Assembly: GCA_018881555.1 (NCBI GenBank)
Contig: JACAXG010000028.1
Coordinates: 1,973,143-2,037,142 of the forward strand
Direction of reading: 5' to 3'
DNA: 64,000 nucleotides
Source: Amblyornis subalaris
Lineage: Eukaryota > Chordata > Aves > Passeriformes > Ptilonorhynchidae
Notes under the pieces: model-generated
Database searches by the model: none
Told to the model about the DNA's origin: nothing
What the model saw: only the letters and a program-made list of their open reading frames with translations
Shown here: positions 25,101-37,692 of the stretch, piece after piece
Numbering within the stretch: position 1 is the stretch's first letter
Layout: the number at the start of each line of letters is the position of its first letter
Translations under genes and position numbers: made by a program

Positions 25101-25260
25101 TCCCACCCACTTCCAGCACCTTTTTCCCAGCTTTTCCATTCCCAAAATCCACCTCTCCTTGGAGGGGAGGTCCCGGGCGCCGGGAGCCGCTTCCCTTGGA
25201 ATTCCAGCCTCATTCCAGGCGGCCGGGCCGGAGCGCAGGGAGCGCCTCACCTTCAGCTGG
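22107..25260. other. No gene seen
   Basis: This is GGAATTCC-rich background. 23560-23720 and 23900-24000 are relatively AT-rich (AAAATTTTATTCCAAAAATA). There is no coding match and no repeat I can name. Confidence 0.5.
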
Positions 25261-25373
25261 GAAAGGCGAAGGAAAGGTTGGGAAGCGATCCCGCGGGAAT
25301 GGCAAAGGAAAGGTTGGGAAGCGATCCCGCGGGAATGGCAAAGGAAAGGTTGGGAAGCGATCCCGCCGGAATG
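25261..25373. repeat. 36-bp minisatellite, three copies
   Basis: Each unit contains GGAAAGGTTGGGAAGCGATC followed by CCGCGGGAATGGCAAA; the three copies are nearly identical. Confidence 0.96.
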
Positions 25374-25810
25374 TTTGCGTTCCGGGGCTGACATTCCGGA
25401 GTGTAAATGCCAGGCGGAGTTCAAACAAGGCTTGGATAAGTCGGGAAGAGCCGCGTTTTCCTCCGTGGATTGGGCTGCGAATCCAAGCCCTTCCCGCAAG
25501 GAATGTCCGGGCGAGGCTCGAATTCCCACCGGGAATGGCAGGGACGTTGGAGATTGGCCTCTGCCGCTCCTTTTCCCGCCGCAGCCCAACTTTCCTTGGG
25601 ATGCCGCTCCCGTTTTCCCGGGTTTTTCCGCCGCGCGTCGCTGGCTGCGCCGGCTGGGAGGTTTGGGATGGAATGTTCGGGAAAATTTCCTCGTGGAAAG
25701 GGTGGAGTTCGTCTTTTCCAAGGAAAATTTCTTCATTGGAACTGCCCATTCCTGGAGGGATTTAAAATCCCTGTGGAAGCGGCACTTTGGGAATGTGGCT
25801 CCGTCCNGGG

Positions 25811-25872
25811 GGAATGGTTGGACTGGATGATCCTGAAGGTCTTTCCCAACCTCTGGGATTCTGGGATTCTGA
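25811..25872 (+). mobile_element. CR1 LINE 3' tail fragment
   Basis: GGAATGGTTGGACTGGATGA, TCCTGAAGGTCTTTCCCAAC and the tail GGGATTCTGGGATTCTG. Confidence 0.85.
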
Positions 25873-26210
25873 ATCCGTTCGTGTTTCTCCCNATCCATTC
25901 CCACAATTTTTGGTGCTCAGGGAATATTGAACCATCCCTTGATCCCAGAAAAGTGCTGGATTTCGGGATTTCCTCTGGAGCTGATGGAAATCTGTCAAAT
26001 CCCGAGGAAACTCCTTTGGCTCGGTGGGAATGTGGGATTCAGGCGGGAGCTCAGCGAGGTCCCACAATGGAGACAGAGGATAATGATGGAATAAAGCATG
26101 GAAATAATCATGGAATAGGAAACAGGCCTGTCACTGAGGAGGCGGGAATGCGGTGCTTGGATTAAGGACAAACCCCGAGGAAATCCCGGGAAAATACCCG
26201 CATTCCGCCG

Positions 26211-26310
26211 CTGGAATGCTTCGGGCCGNAAGGGACCTGAGAGCTCATCCCATTCCATGGGCAGGGCTCCGCTCTCCCGGGATCTTCCAAGATCCGCCCG
26301 GCCTGGCCTG
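26211..26310 (-). mobile_element. CR1 LINE 3' end fragment
   Basis: AAGGGACCTGAGAGCTCATC, CCATTCCATGGGCAGGGC, then a diverged central block ending GCCCGGCCTGGCC. Confidence 0.75.
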
Positions 26311-27430
26311 GTTTATCCCAAAGAATTCCACCGGGAATGTGCGGGAGGCGGAAGCAGCACGGAAGGATCCTTAATNAAGGAGCCTCTGGAGCTGGATCAG
26401 TTGGAATTCCCGTGGAACGGCAGCGAATTCCACAGAATCCGTTGGGAATGGCACGGATGGGCTGTGGTGGGATCGGGAATGTCCTCCTGGGGCNGCTCCT
26501 CCCTTCCCGGGATGCTCCCGGGGCCATCCAGGCACGGGGTGGGATCGGGATTGTCCGGAGCGGGGCCGGGACTTGGATTGATGATCCATGGGGGTTTCTC
26601 CCAGCTCGGGAGATTCCATGATTCCCGTGGGAAGAGGTTGGGAGCAGAGAGCCGGAGCTGTGGATCCAGGGAATCTCCTGGAGCCTTTCAGGAAAGTCCA
26701 GGCAGGAATGAAGGATTCCTGCCCTTTTTCCCTTCCCTCTGCTCCGTGCTNGGTGGAATTCGGGAGCATTCCTGCCTCCGGACACAAATCCAGGCGCAGC
26801 TCTTTTCCCTGGAGCGAGGGAATGCCGACGAGAGCGGGAAAAGCCGCAGGAGCAGCTGGCTGGGAGAAGCGGGATCGTCCCACGCCTCCATCCCTGGAAT
26901 CCCTGTGTGGGGCAGGACCCCGGGAATGCTGGGTCCCACTGGGATTCCCGNATTCCCTGGATCCCGCTGCCATTCNAGTGAGCGGAAAGAATTCCCCGAA
27001 TTTGCTCCGCGCAGATTCCAGGGCCCCTTTGGAAAATCCCCTGGGGAGAGGAGGAGATGAAATGGGAATGTGGCAGGGACAGGTGGAAAGGGATCCTTGG
27101 AGCGGGAGATAATTCCCACTTTTTTGCCCGGGGATNTTTGTATCCATGAGTTGGACATCCAGGAGTTGTGTGGCCTCGTCCTGGAGATTATGGGAAGCAC
27201 ATCCCATCCGAGGGATCCCGAGGGATGGCCTGGCCCTTGAAGGAGAAGGGATTTTGGGAGGAAGAGATTTTGGGATACAGGGAACGGCGGGAGAGNTGGT
27301 TGATGTTTCAGGAATAAAAGCTGGGAGCAGGAGCAGGATGATCCCTGATATTTCGATCCTTGTTCCCAGCCTTCTTCCACCCTTGGGAATGAGGAACTCA
27401 TTCCCTGCCGGGCGAGGGTGTTCGCCCGAG

Positions 27431-27480
27431 GAGAATCCGGGAGGGAGAATCCCGGAGGGANAATCCCGGAGGGAGAATCC
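27431..27480. repeat. 14-bp tandem repeat
   Basis: Unit GGAGGGAGAATCCC, about three and a half copies. Confidence 0.9.
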
Positions 27481-27840
27481 ACGGCCGGTTCCCAGGGCCG
27501 GCAGCCCCATCCCGCAGCAGTTTCCGGGACGAAGGAGGCCGGGAAGCGTCGCTCCGGGATAACCCGCGGGATGCTCCGGTGCGCCTGCCGCCCCCGCGCT
27601 CCCGCCGGGATGCGCATCCCGCCCGGCTCGCCCACGTTCCCGCGCTGCCCTTTCGGATCCGGCAGCTGCCAGGTGCTCGGGAAGCTCCGGCGGCGTTCCC
27701 TAGGCAACGGAGAGAGGTGGGAATCGCGAGGTGTGGGGGAGAAACGCCCGAACTCCGCGGCCGAATTCCCGGGAATCTGTGGCCGTTCCACGCTCGGCCA
27801 TTCCCTTTTTTCCCCAGGCCGGCGGTGTCTTAACTCTGAC
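27481..27840. other. CpG-rich stretch
   Basis: CpG-dense DNA with CCGCCCCCGCGCTCCCGCCG and an X-box-like CCTAGGCAACGG at about 27697. It is an island candidate without a recognisable exon. Confidence 0.35.
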
Positions 27841-28513
27841 GCGTCCCAAGGATCGAGCATCCGTCGGGATCGGGGAATTCCCGGGGGGAACCCTTGGGAT
27901 TTGCCGTGTAAATCCGGGAGACCTCGGCGTTACCCCCAGCATTCCCCATCCCAAAGAAATGACGGACGCAGCGGGAAAAACGCCGAAGGTTTTTCAGGAA
28001 AGGGAGGGAAAACGAACTTCCCGTTCCATCCGTGGCAATCCAGGCCGCTCGGAGCTCCTTCCCAGCTCCGCTCTCCTCCTCTTCCCTTCATTCCTTTGTC
28101 CATCTGCTCCCGGGAAAACNAGGGAAGCTTTGGAAGTTCCCGTTTCTCCCTCGGCCTCGCTCCTTGGATTTCATTGGGAATTGTCCTTTATCCGGCTGGG
28201 GGGGAGGGGAAGGCGGAGGAAGCTGATCCAGGTTGGGTGTGAAAACGACTTTATCTGGGATTGGATCCTGGTTTTTTTCAGGCTCCTGTTTGCGGCGGAT
28301 GAAGGGAATTCGTGGAAGGGCTGTGATTCCCAAAGGAGTCCTGGCAGGGATTGGATTGTGGGAGGGGAGCGTCCCACCCCAATAGTTGGGATTTGGCTGG
28401 GAATCTCTGTCCTGTTCCATTGGGAATGGTGGGGAGGATGTCAGTAATGGATCCGTTGGCAGCCACTGCCCCCGGAGCATCCCAAATCCCGGGATAAACA
28501 CGTCGGGAAGTTA

Positions 28514-28633
28514 AATCATGGAATGGTTTGGATTGGGAAGGACCTGAAAGCTCATCCACTTCCATGGGCAAGGGCACCTCCCACTATCCCAGGCTGCTCC
28601 AAGCCCATCCAACCCGGCCTGGGACATTCCAGG
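28514..28633 (-). mobile_element. CR1 LINE 3' end fragment
   Basis: AATCATGGAATGGTTTGGAT, GAAGGACCTGAAAGCTCATC and CTCCCACTATCCCAGGCTGC. Confidence 0.93.
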
Positions 28634-28647
28634 AAGCTCTTCCCACC

Positions 28648-28711
28648 CGTGGCAGGGAGTGGGCTTGGATGAGCTTTTCCAATGCAAACCATTCCGGGAT
28701 TCTGGGATTCC
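28648..28711 (+). mobile_element. CR1 LINE 3' tail fragment, inverted to its neighbour
   Basis: TTGGATGAGCTTTTCCAATG and CAAACCATTCCGGGATTCTG. It is complementary to the start of the minus-strand CR1 just upstream. Confidence 0.82.
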
Positions 28712-29354
28712 GGGAAAGCTTTGCTGATTCCTGACCAGCACTTCCCAGCAGCGAGGGCAGGATTNGGGAAAACTCAGCTCATCCTGCTGGGTTTCATCCC
28801 AAAACGTTGGGCACGCGCNGGAATGCTGGGCCCAGCGGGAACCCTCGGGAGCCAGCGGGCTCCGGAACGTTCCTGGCGGGAGTCATCCCGAAAGCCGAGC
28901 CGAGCTCTGATTCCCGGTGGGAGTAAATGTCACCAGGACGGCTCAGCATGTGCCGGCCCCGCCGGAGCCTTGGGAATGCTGGATGTTCCCTGCGCCTGCT
29001 CCAGCAGGCAGCGGGAGGGCCGGGATAGCTCGGNGGAGCCTGCAGGAAGCAGAATTCCCGGGATGAGGGGTGACAGGGACACAGCTCGGGGCTCTCCGCT
29101 GGGTTCCTCCTTTCCGCCTTTGGAAAACCTGGAGGAACGGGNGGGATCTGGGATCCACAAAGCCTGGAGAGCTCTCGGAGAGCATCTCCGCAGGGTGAGC
29201 TCCAGGAGCTTCGGAGTTTGCAGCCTTTGGTGTTTTATCCATGGATTTCGAGCTGCCAATTCCATCGGGGAGATTTCCGCACGAGGTGGGGATGGAGGAA
29301 GCGTCGGATCCAAAGGGAGCAGGGATTGGATTCCTCGGTGGGACGAGGGGCGAT

Positions 29355-29560
29355 TGTTTCAAACGGAAAAAGGGAAGATTCGGGNTGGATTTNGGGAAGG
29401 AATTCCNGCCCGGGAGCGTGGGGAAGGGCTGGGAGGGAATTCCCAGAGAAGCTGTGGCTGCTCCATCCCTGGAAGTGTCCAAGGCCNGGCTGGATGGGGC
29501 TTGGATCACCCCGGGATAGCGGGAGGTGTCCCAGCCCATGGAGCTGGAATGAGATGATGG
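29355..29560 (+). mobile_element. CR1 LINE 3' end
   Basis: The sequence starts further 5' than most copies (GTTTCAAACGGAAAAAGGGA), then has GAGCGTGGGGAAGGGCTGG, the GAAGCTGTGGCTGCTCCATC block and GGGATAGCGGGAGGTGTCCC. Confidence 0.92.
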
Positions 29561-32500
29561 AATGTTCCATGTTCCGAGCGGCAGAGCCAGGGTTTGGAAG
29601 GAAGAGGCAATTCCAGGGATTGCGGGAGCAGGGAGAGATTTCCCGTCCAGCTCTTTGGGATGCCATGGATCTGTCTGCTCTCGGTTCAGGGATGAGTTCC
29701 AAACTAAAAAATCCCAAAGGTGTTTCCCGGCAGGAACATTCCTTCTTTTCTGATTCCATTCGGCTTTCACCGGCTCGATCCGAGCTTCCCGTTAAAAGCT
29801 TTTCCATGGGAATTCTCCACACGGACATCCCTGTTTTATCTCATCCCTGGATTTCAGCAGGGACAGCTCTTCCCAACTTCCTGGAGGGGCTTCCAGCATT
29901 CCCAGCGGGAGCCCCCTCAGCATTCCCAGCGCTCCCGACCATGGCAGGGAACATCCCTCGGGGTGGCAACTCCCAAAAATCCTTCCTGGAGCACCTCCCC
30001 GATCCCTGTCNGGGCCCGGATCCGCCTGCAGCAGGAGCCAGCTCCCGGCTCCGCGCTCAGACCATCTGGAAGGAGCAGCATTCCCATCCCACGCTCCTCC
30101 CCGGGAGCCCTTTGGAGCGCTGACATTTTCCCTGGAACCTCCTGGTATTTTGCCGGGCTCTGATTCCCCAGCCCACGGACGAGGATGGATTTGGGATTGG
30201 TTTTTTTTCCCATCCCTTCCTTTTCCGGCTTTTCCTAAAGGCTCCTGGATTCAGGGAAGAGGCTGCTCGGAGTTTTATCAGGAAAAGCTCCATGCGGGAT
30301 GGATCACTCCAGGCATTCCTCGCTCGTTGGAATTCCAGGAAAAGCCAGGAGCTGGGATCCTTTGGGTGCCGCGGGTGTGGAATCACCTCCGGCAAGGCTC
30401 AGCTTCCCCAATCCCTCCCATCCTCGAATTCCCCTTTCCCAGGGAACAGCCCCCAAAGGGACGAAGGATTCCCTANTCCCCCCCTTCCCCGGGTGTAGCT
30501 TTCCCTGGAAGAGGAATATCCCTGGAAGTACTTAAACTTCCCCTGCTTTATCCCTCGCTCGCTAATTCCCAAAGCTCGTTAAATCCCGGGATTTAACGTC
30601 CTAAGCCCTGACCCAAATTACCTGCTCCGTGTCCCGGGATTAGGAGNGCTCCGGCTTGGGAAGAGCCCTCTCCTCCTCCAGCCTTCCAAGTGTTCCCGAC
30701 GATTCCGCGGTCGGATTGGTTGGAAGCGCATCTGGGAGCGGCGAGAGGACTTTTCCCGCTTGGAATGTGTTTTTTGCGAGCGGATCCTGGAGGGGGGGGG
30801 GTCGGAGTCAGGGTTTCAAAGCCTCGCTCATCCCTAATCCCGAATAATTCCGGCTCCGTGGCTTTTAACGTGATTAAAGCGGAGCAGGCCGTGACGCCAG
30901 CGGCAATTCCGCTTTCCCGGGAACGCGGGATCGAGCGCCGAGCGGGGCCGGAAAAGCAGGAATTTGGGGATTGGGTTGGGTTGGGTGGTCCCGAGTTCCN
31001 GTTCTCCCTGAAGATCCCAGAGTCCAGGTGCTCTGTAATTCCAGGCTGGAAAAGCAGAGCNGTTTGCCGTCGGTTCTGCCTCTCCTCTGGATCTAAAGCA
31101 TTCCCTGCGTGTGCTGCTCCCAACATTCCAGAGCTCTGCATCCCGAAACTCCCAGACAATTTGGGAAGGGACACACAATTCCCATCCGAGCGTGTCCCAC
31201 TGTCCCGTCTGCCTCCAGCTCCCAAAACCNAGGCGGAATATCCTGGAATGTCTCGAGATGCAGGGATAATGCATCTCCCGGTGGCTTTGTCACTCCCAAA
31301 GGCATCTCCAAGGAGCTNGAAAAACAGGGAATTATTTGCAAGTGGGACCTGATGGTCTTGGAGAGCTTTCCCAAGCCAACCAATTCCATGATTTTACGGA
31401 GCTGAGCGCTGGGAGCGGCAATTCCCTGCTCCGCCGTGGAATTGCAGCCAGGGCGTGGATTTGGGAGCTGCTCTAAAGGGAATCGTAGGAATGGCAAAGG
31501 ATTNGCCTTTCTCCCTGGGATTGGGCCAGTTGGGAATTCGTCTCCAGCCTGGATAGGGACAGGGAAGGAGCTGTGCTGATCCGGTTTTACCAATGGAATA
31601 ACAGGNAAAACTCCCCTCCCGCGGTTCACCNCTTGGGATCGCGGAGACGCTTCCGGAATTCCGACCCGGATGGCCGAGAGCCTCCCCAGAAATTTGGAAA
31701 ACTCCATTCCCAAATTCCCAGCCCGGCTCTTGGAGGAGACCTGGGAAAGGAATGTGGAATTCTGGAACCACTCGGTGTCCAAACGCTCCCGGGATTTTTG
31801 GGAGAAATGGCTCCGCGGGCACCAGCTCCTTGCGAATATTCCCGGGATTCCCTCGGAGGGTNCCAGGCTTTCTTCCCTCCTCCATGGGGCAATCCCACCT
31901 TAATTCGGGAATTCGGGAGGGTGNNNCTTTCCCAAAGATCAAAATATTCCCTCTCCATGGGGGCTTCCCTCTGACATTCCATTTGCCAGGATCGCTCGGG
32001 CGGGAAGAAAACTTTGGATTTTTCCTTGATTTTTAATCCCTCCGAGGGCCGATCGGTCGCGATTCCAAGGGGATTTTCATCCCCGTGTTTTGGGAAAGAG
32101 TCACTTCCAGCTCCTTGTGGACCCAGGTGGGATGAGGAGGCACTNGGTAATGATTGATATGGATACTCCCAAGGGATCCACATTCCCAAGGCTGGGGAGG
32201 GCTTCCTGCTCCCAACCTCCGGCGGCAAAGCTCAGCTTTGGGAATTCTCGGCGGATTCCGGGATTTAGCGCGGCAAACCGGGATCGAGGCTTTCCCGAGG
32301 GCTCGAGCCGGTTTGGGAAGTTTCAGGGATGTGGAAGGGAACAGATCCCTGGGAAAAGCCGAAATTCCCTTTCCGTGGGGAGGCCACAGCTCCTGAGCAG
32401 CCCCTTCCCGGGTTTGGATCGGATCCAGCTCCATCCCGGCGAGGATACGGAATCTCCAGGGCCACGATCCGGGCCCGGAGCGGTTTGTCCTCCTCGTGCC

Positions 32501-32790
32501 CTTCCCTCTCCGCAGGCTCCGGGATTTCCGGAAGCGCAGGCAGGGTCGAGGTGTCATGGGCTGTGGGCGCATTCCCGAGCTCCCCGAACANCCCAGCCTC
32601 GGGAAAAGATGGAAAAACGGGATCTGTGGATAGCACCGAGCTCCTGGAGCTGCCGGTGAGATGGGAGAGGATCCGGATTTGCTCCCGCCCGGCAGGAAGG
32701 AATTGGAATTGCCAACGCAATTCCATGAAATCCTCATTTCATTCCCATCCTGGCGCTTTGCCGGAGCTGGGGCTGCCATATTAGCTTGGG
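29561..32790. other. No gene seen
   Basis: Holds one CR1 tail at 31.3 kb. 30855-30905 has TTTTAACGTGATTAAAGCGG and a CRE-like GTGACGCCAG. An N triplet stands at 31924-31926. Confidence 0.5.
31343..31399 (+). mobile_element. CR1 LINE 3' tail fragment
   Basis: GGGACCTGATGGTCTTGGAG, then AGCCAACCAATTCCATGATT. Confidence 0.72.
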
Positions 32791-32917
32791 ATAATGGAAA
32801 TCTCCAGGGATAATGGAAATCTGCAGGGATAATGGAGATCTCCAGGGATAATGGAAATCTGCAGGGATAATTGAGATCTCCAGGGATNATGGAGATCTCC
32901 AGGGATAACGGAGATTG
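32791..32917. repeat. 19-bp minisatellite, about seven copies
   Basis: Unit ATAATGGAAATCTCCAGGG with CTCC/CTGC and AAA/AGA alternation between neighbouring copies, suggesting that a two-unit block was duplicated. Confidence 0.95.
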
Positions 32918-33660
32918 GGAGGCAGCTCCGCGGGGTGGATGGGGGAGGAGAGGGATGCTCCTCTCTCAGCATTCCCAAGGATTCCCTTCCCAGCTCCCGC
33001 TCTCAGGAAGCTGGAATTGTTTTTATCCCACTGTGGCATCCACTGGGGGAATTGCTGAACCCCAGAGCTCTCTGATGTTGGGAATTACGGCAGGAAAACC
33101 CCGGGACAATGATTTCCAAGGGAATGACCCTGACTCCCAGTTCCCCGATGAACCNGGAATGCTGTGATCCTTGGCAGAGCAGTTCGGAATTCCCGGGGGG
33201 ATCCTGTGGCGCTCCAGGTCTTGGAACGAGCTGTGCCCAATCGCCAGGGAATGATTTTCCCGTTAAGTCCAGGCTTTTTTTAGGACCTTTTCCTGCCTGG
33301 AAAGCCTCTGGGAGGCCTCTCCCGGTGCTGGCATCTCCGGGCGCTCCAAGAGGCCTGGCTCCGTTTTTTGGGAACAAAGGATGGAGCCGGAGCTGCTCCT
33401 TGCATCCTTTTAATGCCTTTTCCTCCCCGGGATTGATCTCCCTGTGTGGAAAACGTTCCCACAAGGAAAAGCCACCGGCAGCAGGAATGGTTGGGCCGGG
33501 ATCTCCATCCGGGGAGTTCCAGTTCCCTGAATTCCAGGGGCTGCTCCAGCACTTTTCCGTCAAGGAACCAAAGGCACCATCCCAATGCAGTTGGATCCGA
33601 GGGAAAATTCCCTCTTTGGGGAAAGGATGGAGCAGGAAAGGGGCCCCGAGGAGCCACCTG

Positions 33661-33945
33661 CTCCTGCTTCCCTTGGCTGACTCCCAGGAAATGATCCCAG
33701 ACTGGAATTCCCTGGAAGTTCAGGGGCTGGGAGCGATTCCCGGGCTCTGCCTCACTCCAGCCCTGGAAAACGATCCCAGTGCTGGAATTCCCTGGATGTT
33801 CAGGGGCTGGGAGCGATTCCTGGGCTCTGCCTCACCCTCCCCTCACTCCAGCCTGGAAAATGATCCCAGACTGGAATTCCCTGGATGTTCAGGGGCTGGG
33901 AGCGATTCCCGAGCTCTGCCTCACCATCCCCTCACTCCGGCTCCG
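33661..33945. repeat. 80-89 bp tandem repeat, three copies
   Basis: Three copies start at about 33702, 33782 and 33871 with CTGGAATTCCCTGGA, AGGGGCTGGGAGCGATTCC and CTCTGCCTCACTCC. The third period is longer because of an inserted CACCCTCCC-type block. Confidence 0.95.
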
Positions 33946-34977
33946 AATCCTCCGCGTTCCTGGAGAAAAAAGCTGGGAATAGCCAGGGCTGTGTCCATGG
34001 TTTGTTTCGGTGCTGTGGGGGCCTGATATTCCCTGCAGATCCCGCGGGATGCAGGGATGATTCCCGACTCCTTCCCCGTGCCACAACATCCCTGTCCAAG
34101 CCATGGATGCGCCGCGCTCCGTATGCAGGAAACAAACCCAGAAACTTTGGAATTTCCCCTGGCAAAAACACTCCTGGATGGAAGTGCATCCAGAGGCTCA
34201 TCCTGGTGTTCGTCCTTCCCTGTGTTTGTCCTTTCCCAGNGCCTGGAATGCCTCAGGATCCCCTTTCTTCCCATGTTTTAATGCTCCTGCACAATCCAGG
34301 ATCCCGCTGATCCCGGGATCCCGCTGATCCCGGCATCCACCAGNGGGAGCATCCCTCCTGCTCCCGGCCGGAGCCTTCCCGAGGCGTTGGGCCGGGTTTT
34401 TTTGCGGGATGATTTCCAAGGAGCTCTTCCAAGCGCTCGGTCATGGCTCCTTCGTGATCGTTCCATGAAAATCGGGAAGCGTTTCTAGACGGGAATGTTT
34501 CTATTCACTGGGAATATTTTGGGGGAGCCGCACGGGCTGGAGTCTCCCGAGCTTTGTGGGATCTCATCCCACGTCACAGCGCTGGAAACTTCCAGGTAAT
34601 TCCCGGCCCTGCAAAGCCCCTGGTGCTCCCTGCTCCGGGGCTCTTCCCGCCGGGAATGCTGATCCGGCTTTGGGAAAAACAACCCAGCCAGGCTGAGCTC
34701 CCACGGCCGGAATTCCGGGTGGTAATTCCGGGTGGTGATCCCGGCTGGAAGCACAGGGATGAGCCCAAGCCCTGGGCTTGGCAGGATGGATTTTCCCGGG
34801 TTTCTTCCGCTCTGCCGGANCCTTTGGCTGCTCATTCCCGGCGTTCGCTCCGTGTCTCATCCCGTTCTTCCCTTGGGAAGTGCCAGGCTGCATCCCTGGG
34901 CTGGGTCGTGTCCTTCCTTCCCTGTCCTTTGTCCGTCCTATCCCATGGATCCTTGGCTTTGCCATTATTAACTTGAC

Positions 34978-35020
<43 letters not shown>

Positions 35021-35021
35021 T
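34978..35021. repeat. (AAT)n microsatellite
   Basis: About 14 uninterrupted AAT triplets in otherwise GC-rich DNA; likely polymorphic. Confidence 0.98.
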
Positions 35022-35819
35022 TTTCTTAAGAAATCCTGGGAAAAAAAGGCCTCTGGAGCGCATGGAATTTTAAAAGGAACCGATGTTGGATCAGGCTGAT
35101 GGGAATGTCTCTCCCTGGGTAGGGTTTGGCTCATTAATTAGGGATAGATCCTGGAAATAAATGGAAAATTTAGGAATTTTTGGACCAGCCCAGGCTCCTC
35201 TGCCCCTGTCCCCCTGTGCCAGCACCAGGATGTGGAAAACCCCTGGAATACCTAAAAAAGGGAAGGAAAAAGCTCAGGGCAGGCCTGGAGCAAGCGGAAG
35301 TGTCCCTGGCCCTGTCCCTGTCCCTGGCAGGGATGCCGTGGGATGGTCCTTCCCAACCCAGCTCGTTCCGGGATTCTGCGGGAAGNGGGAATCCTTCCGC
35401 GCTGATATTCCCATCTGGAAAAGGCACTTCCATTTCTTTTTCCCAGTGTGGAGGCACAGGAGCCAAAGTCCTCCTCTCGCCTGGATTCCCAGGATTCCGG
35501 CTGAGGTTTGGAGGCAGGGAGCGGGAATGGGGTGTGAAAATCGGGATGCCGAGGGGATGCATTCCCNGGAATTGCAGCTCCCCCTTGGCACTGCCCTCCC
35601 CAGAGGGGTCACAGCTCCTCCTGCTCCTCTCCCAGGGCATGGAAAAGGCTCTTCCCGCTCCCCAGCCCATCCCATTCCCCAGGATATGGAACNGGAGAAG
35701 CCGCGGATCCCCGACAATCCCGGGACGTGCGAGCCCCACTCCATCCCCCACTCCTCTCCCTGCTCCTTTTCCACGTCCCCCACCCTCCGGGATCGCCGTT
35801 GCCCGTGCCTGGCCGCGGG

Positions 35820-35960
35820 ATTTCGGGATTCAGGCTGCACCTGGAGTTGCCATGGCACCGATCCCCCCCCCGGGGCCGCGGCTCCGCGCCCTCCGTGCCC
35901 TCATTCCCGAGGATCCGCCGTCTCGCCCACGCTCCCTTCCCCNGCAATTCCCTGCTCCCG
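35820..35960. other. CpG-rich patch
   Basis: CCCCGGGGCCGCGGCTCCGC and GGATCCGCCGTCTCGCCC with an X-box-like GTTGCCATGGCACC at about 35850. No exon was recognised. Confidence 0.3.
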
Positions 35961-36375
35961 CTGCTCTGCCTCTCCTGGCAGCTCCTGAAGAATTCCTGAT
36001 GTCTCTTTCCATCCCAAAACTCTGCCGCTGTCCGGGTCTGCCGGCTGGATAAAGGATGGATGGCNGGGAATTCCGGGAGCGTGGGGTGGATGGAAGGGGA
36101 TGCGGTGGCTGGGATGTTTTATGGGATCGTTTGGATTCGTTCTGGCTGGAATCTGTGCCCTCGGTCAGGGAATATTGAGGGGTTCGAGGAGGATTCATGG
36201 AAGCGGCAGGATCGGAGGATTCCCTGGATGGCCCAAGCTCGGTGGGAGCACTGAGGGAATCTTGGAATTGTTACGGCTGGAAAAGGGAGGCCTGAAGGGG
36301 CCTGCGAGGGAGCTGGAGAGGGAATCTGCACCTGGAACAGGACAAGGGGGAATGGGCTCAGAGGGAGAGAGGGGA

Positions 36376-36580
36376 AATTTAGCTGGAATTTTGGGAAGGA
36401 ATCCTCCCCTGGGAGGGTGGGGAGGCCCTGGCACAGATTCCCAGAGAAACTGTGGCTGCTCCATCCCTGGAAGTGCCCAAGGCCAGGCTGGACGGGGCTT
36501 GGATCACCCTGGGACAGTGGAAAGTGTTGGAGTTGGAACTGGATGAGCTTTCAAATTCCCTTCCAANCCAGCCCATTCCA
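36376..36580 (+). mobile_element. CR1 LINE 3' end
   Basis: GGAATTTTGGGAAGGAATCC, GGGAGGGTGGGGAGGCCCTG, CCCAAGGCCAGGCTGGACGG and GGATGAGCTTTCAAATTCCC. Confidence 0.93.
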
Positions 36581-36796
36581 AGCTGTGAAAATCTGGGAAC
36601 ANGAACTCCAACCCCAAACCCGACGGTGCCGGCACCGAGCTGGATCCCCATGGTGGCTCTTTCCCAGCAAACCAATGGGATCCAATCATTCCAACAGCTC
36701 AGGCTCATCCTTCCCCAAACCAGAATTCGTGGAGGTGCAGCTCCCTCCTTTTGTTTTCCCATTCCCGAGCCAAGGAATCCGACGGATCCGGAGCGA

Positions 36797-36960
36797 TGTG
36801 GCCACTAAAAATAACTTGAATCAATCAGCTTTGTAAAAATAAGGACATTCCTCGGATGCCAGCTCCAGCCGGCGCTGCCTCCCGGGAATTTGATCCTGAC
36901 TCATTTTTCTTCCAGTTCTGTCCTTGCTTTTCCATATATTTATTTTTCCCTGCTCCCGTT
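36797..36960. promoter_or_regulatory. Candidate regulatory patch with MEF2- and AP-1-like sites
   Basis: CTAAAAATAA at 36805-36814 is a perfect match to the MEF2 consensus, and TGACTCA at 36897-36903 is a perfect AP-1 site, in a locally AT-rich, repeat-free patch. Short motifs of this kind arise by chance, so this is a lead and not a demonstrated enhancer. Confidence 0.3.
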
Positions 36961-37649
36961 TAGGGAATATCCCCAAGCTCGGAGCTCTCCACTGTCGTTT
37001 TCCTCCGGGATCAGGCGGATATTGTGGATTTTAGAGCGGTTTTTGCCCCCCGTGGCGGGAAGGACCGGGAAGCGCGGCCGCTGGAATTTGGTGGGATTTG
37101 GGTGGAACGATTGGATATTTCCACGCTGGAGCAGCACATCCCGTTTGGGGCTTTCGGGGTTTCCTGGGATTTCCAAGCAGCCTCATTCCCNAGGAGGAAT
37201 TACCCACCCCAAGCCTGCTGCTGTCCGAGGAGCGGAACATCCCGGGAATGCTGTGGAATTCCCGGGATCTGCGTGTAGGAAGGCATCTATTCCGTGCATA
37301 TAAAAACCGGAACTCCAGGTGGCCGCTCCTGCCGACATTCCTTCCCTTGGAATCACAACCGAGATTCCCAGCTTTGGGGTTTTTCCTCAGCCTCGCGGAT
37401 GGATCCATGAAAACGGCGATCCCGCCGGATCCNGCCGTTCCGAGTAACGGGAGAAGTCTCCACAATCCCCTGAGTGGCTTAAAAATAATAAGATTATTGG
37501 GAAAAAAAAGTGCCATGATCCTGCCTGGCTGCTGTTCCCGGGCTCCGGGCTCGTGGCTCCTGCCTCCCCCCGGAATTTTGAAGGGAAAAACCCCTCGGAA
37601 GGACCTGGATGNGGATGGGAGAGGCCTGGGAGGGTGGAATTTGTCCGGA

Positions 37650-37692
37650 ATTGGAGTTAAACGACCTTTAAAATTCCCTTCCAACCCATCCT
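37650..37692 (+). mobile_element. Possible CR1 3' tail
   Basis: AATTGGAGTTAAACGACCTT followed by AAATTCCCTTCCAACCCATC resembles a diverged CR1 tail. Confidence 0.45.
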
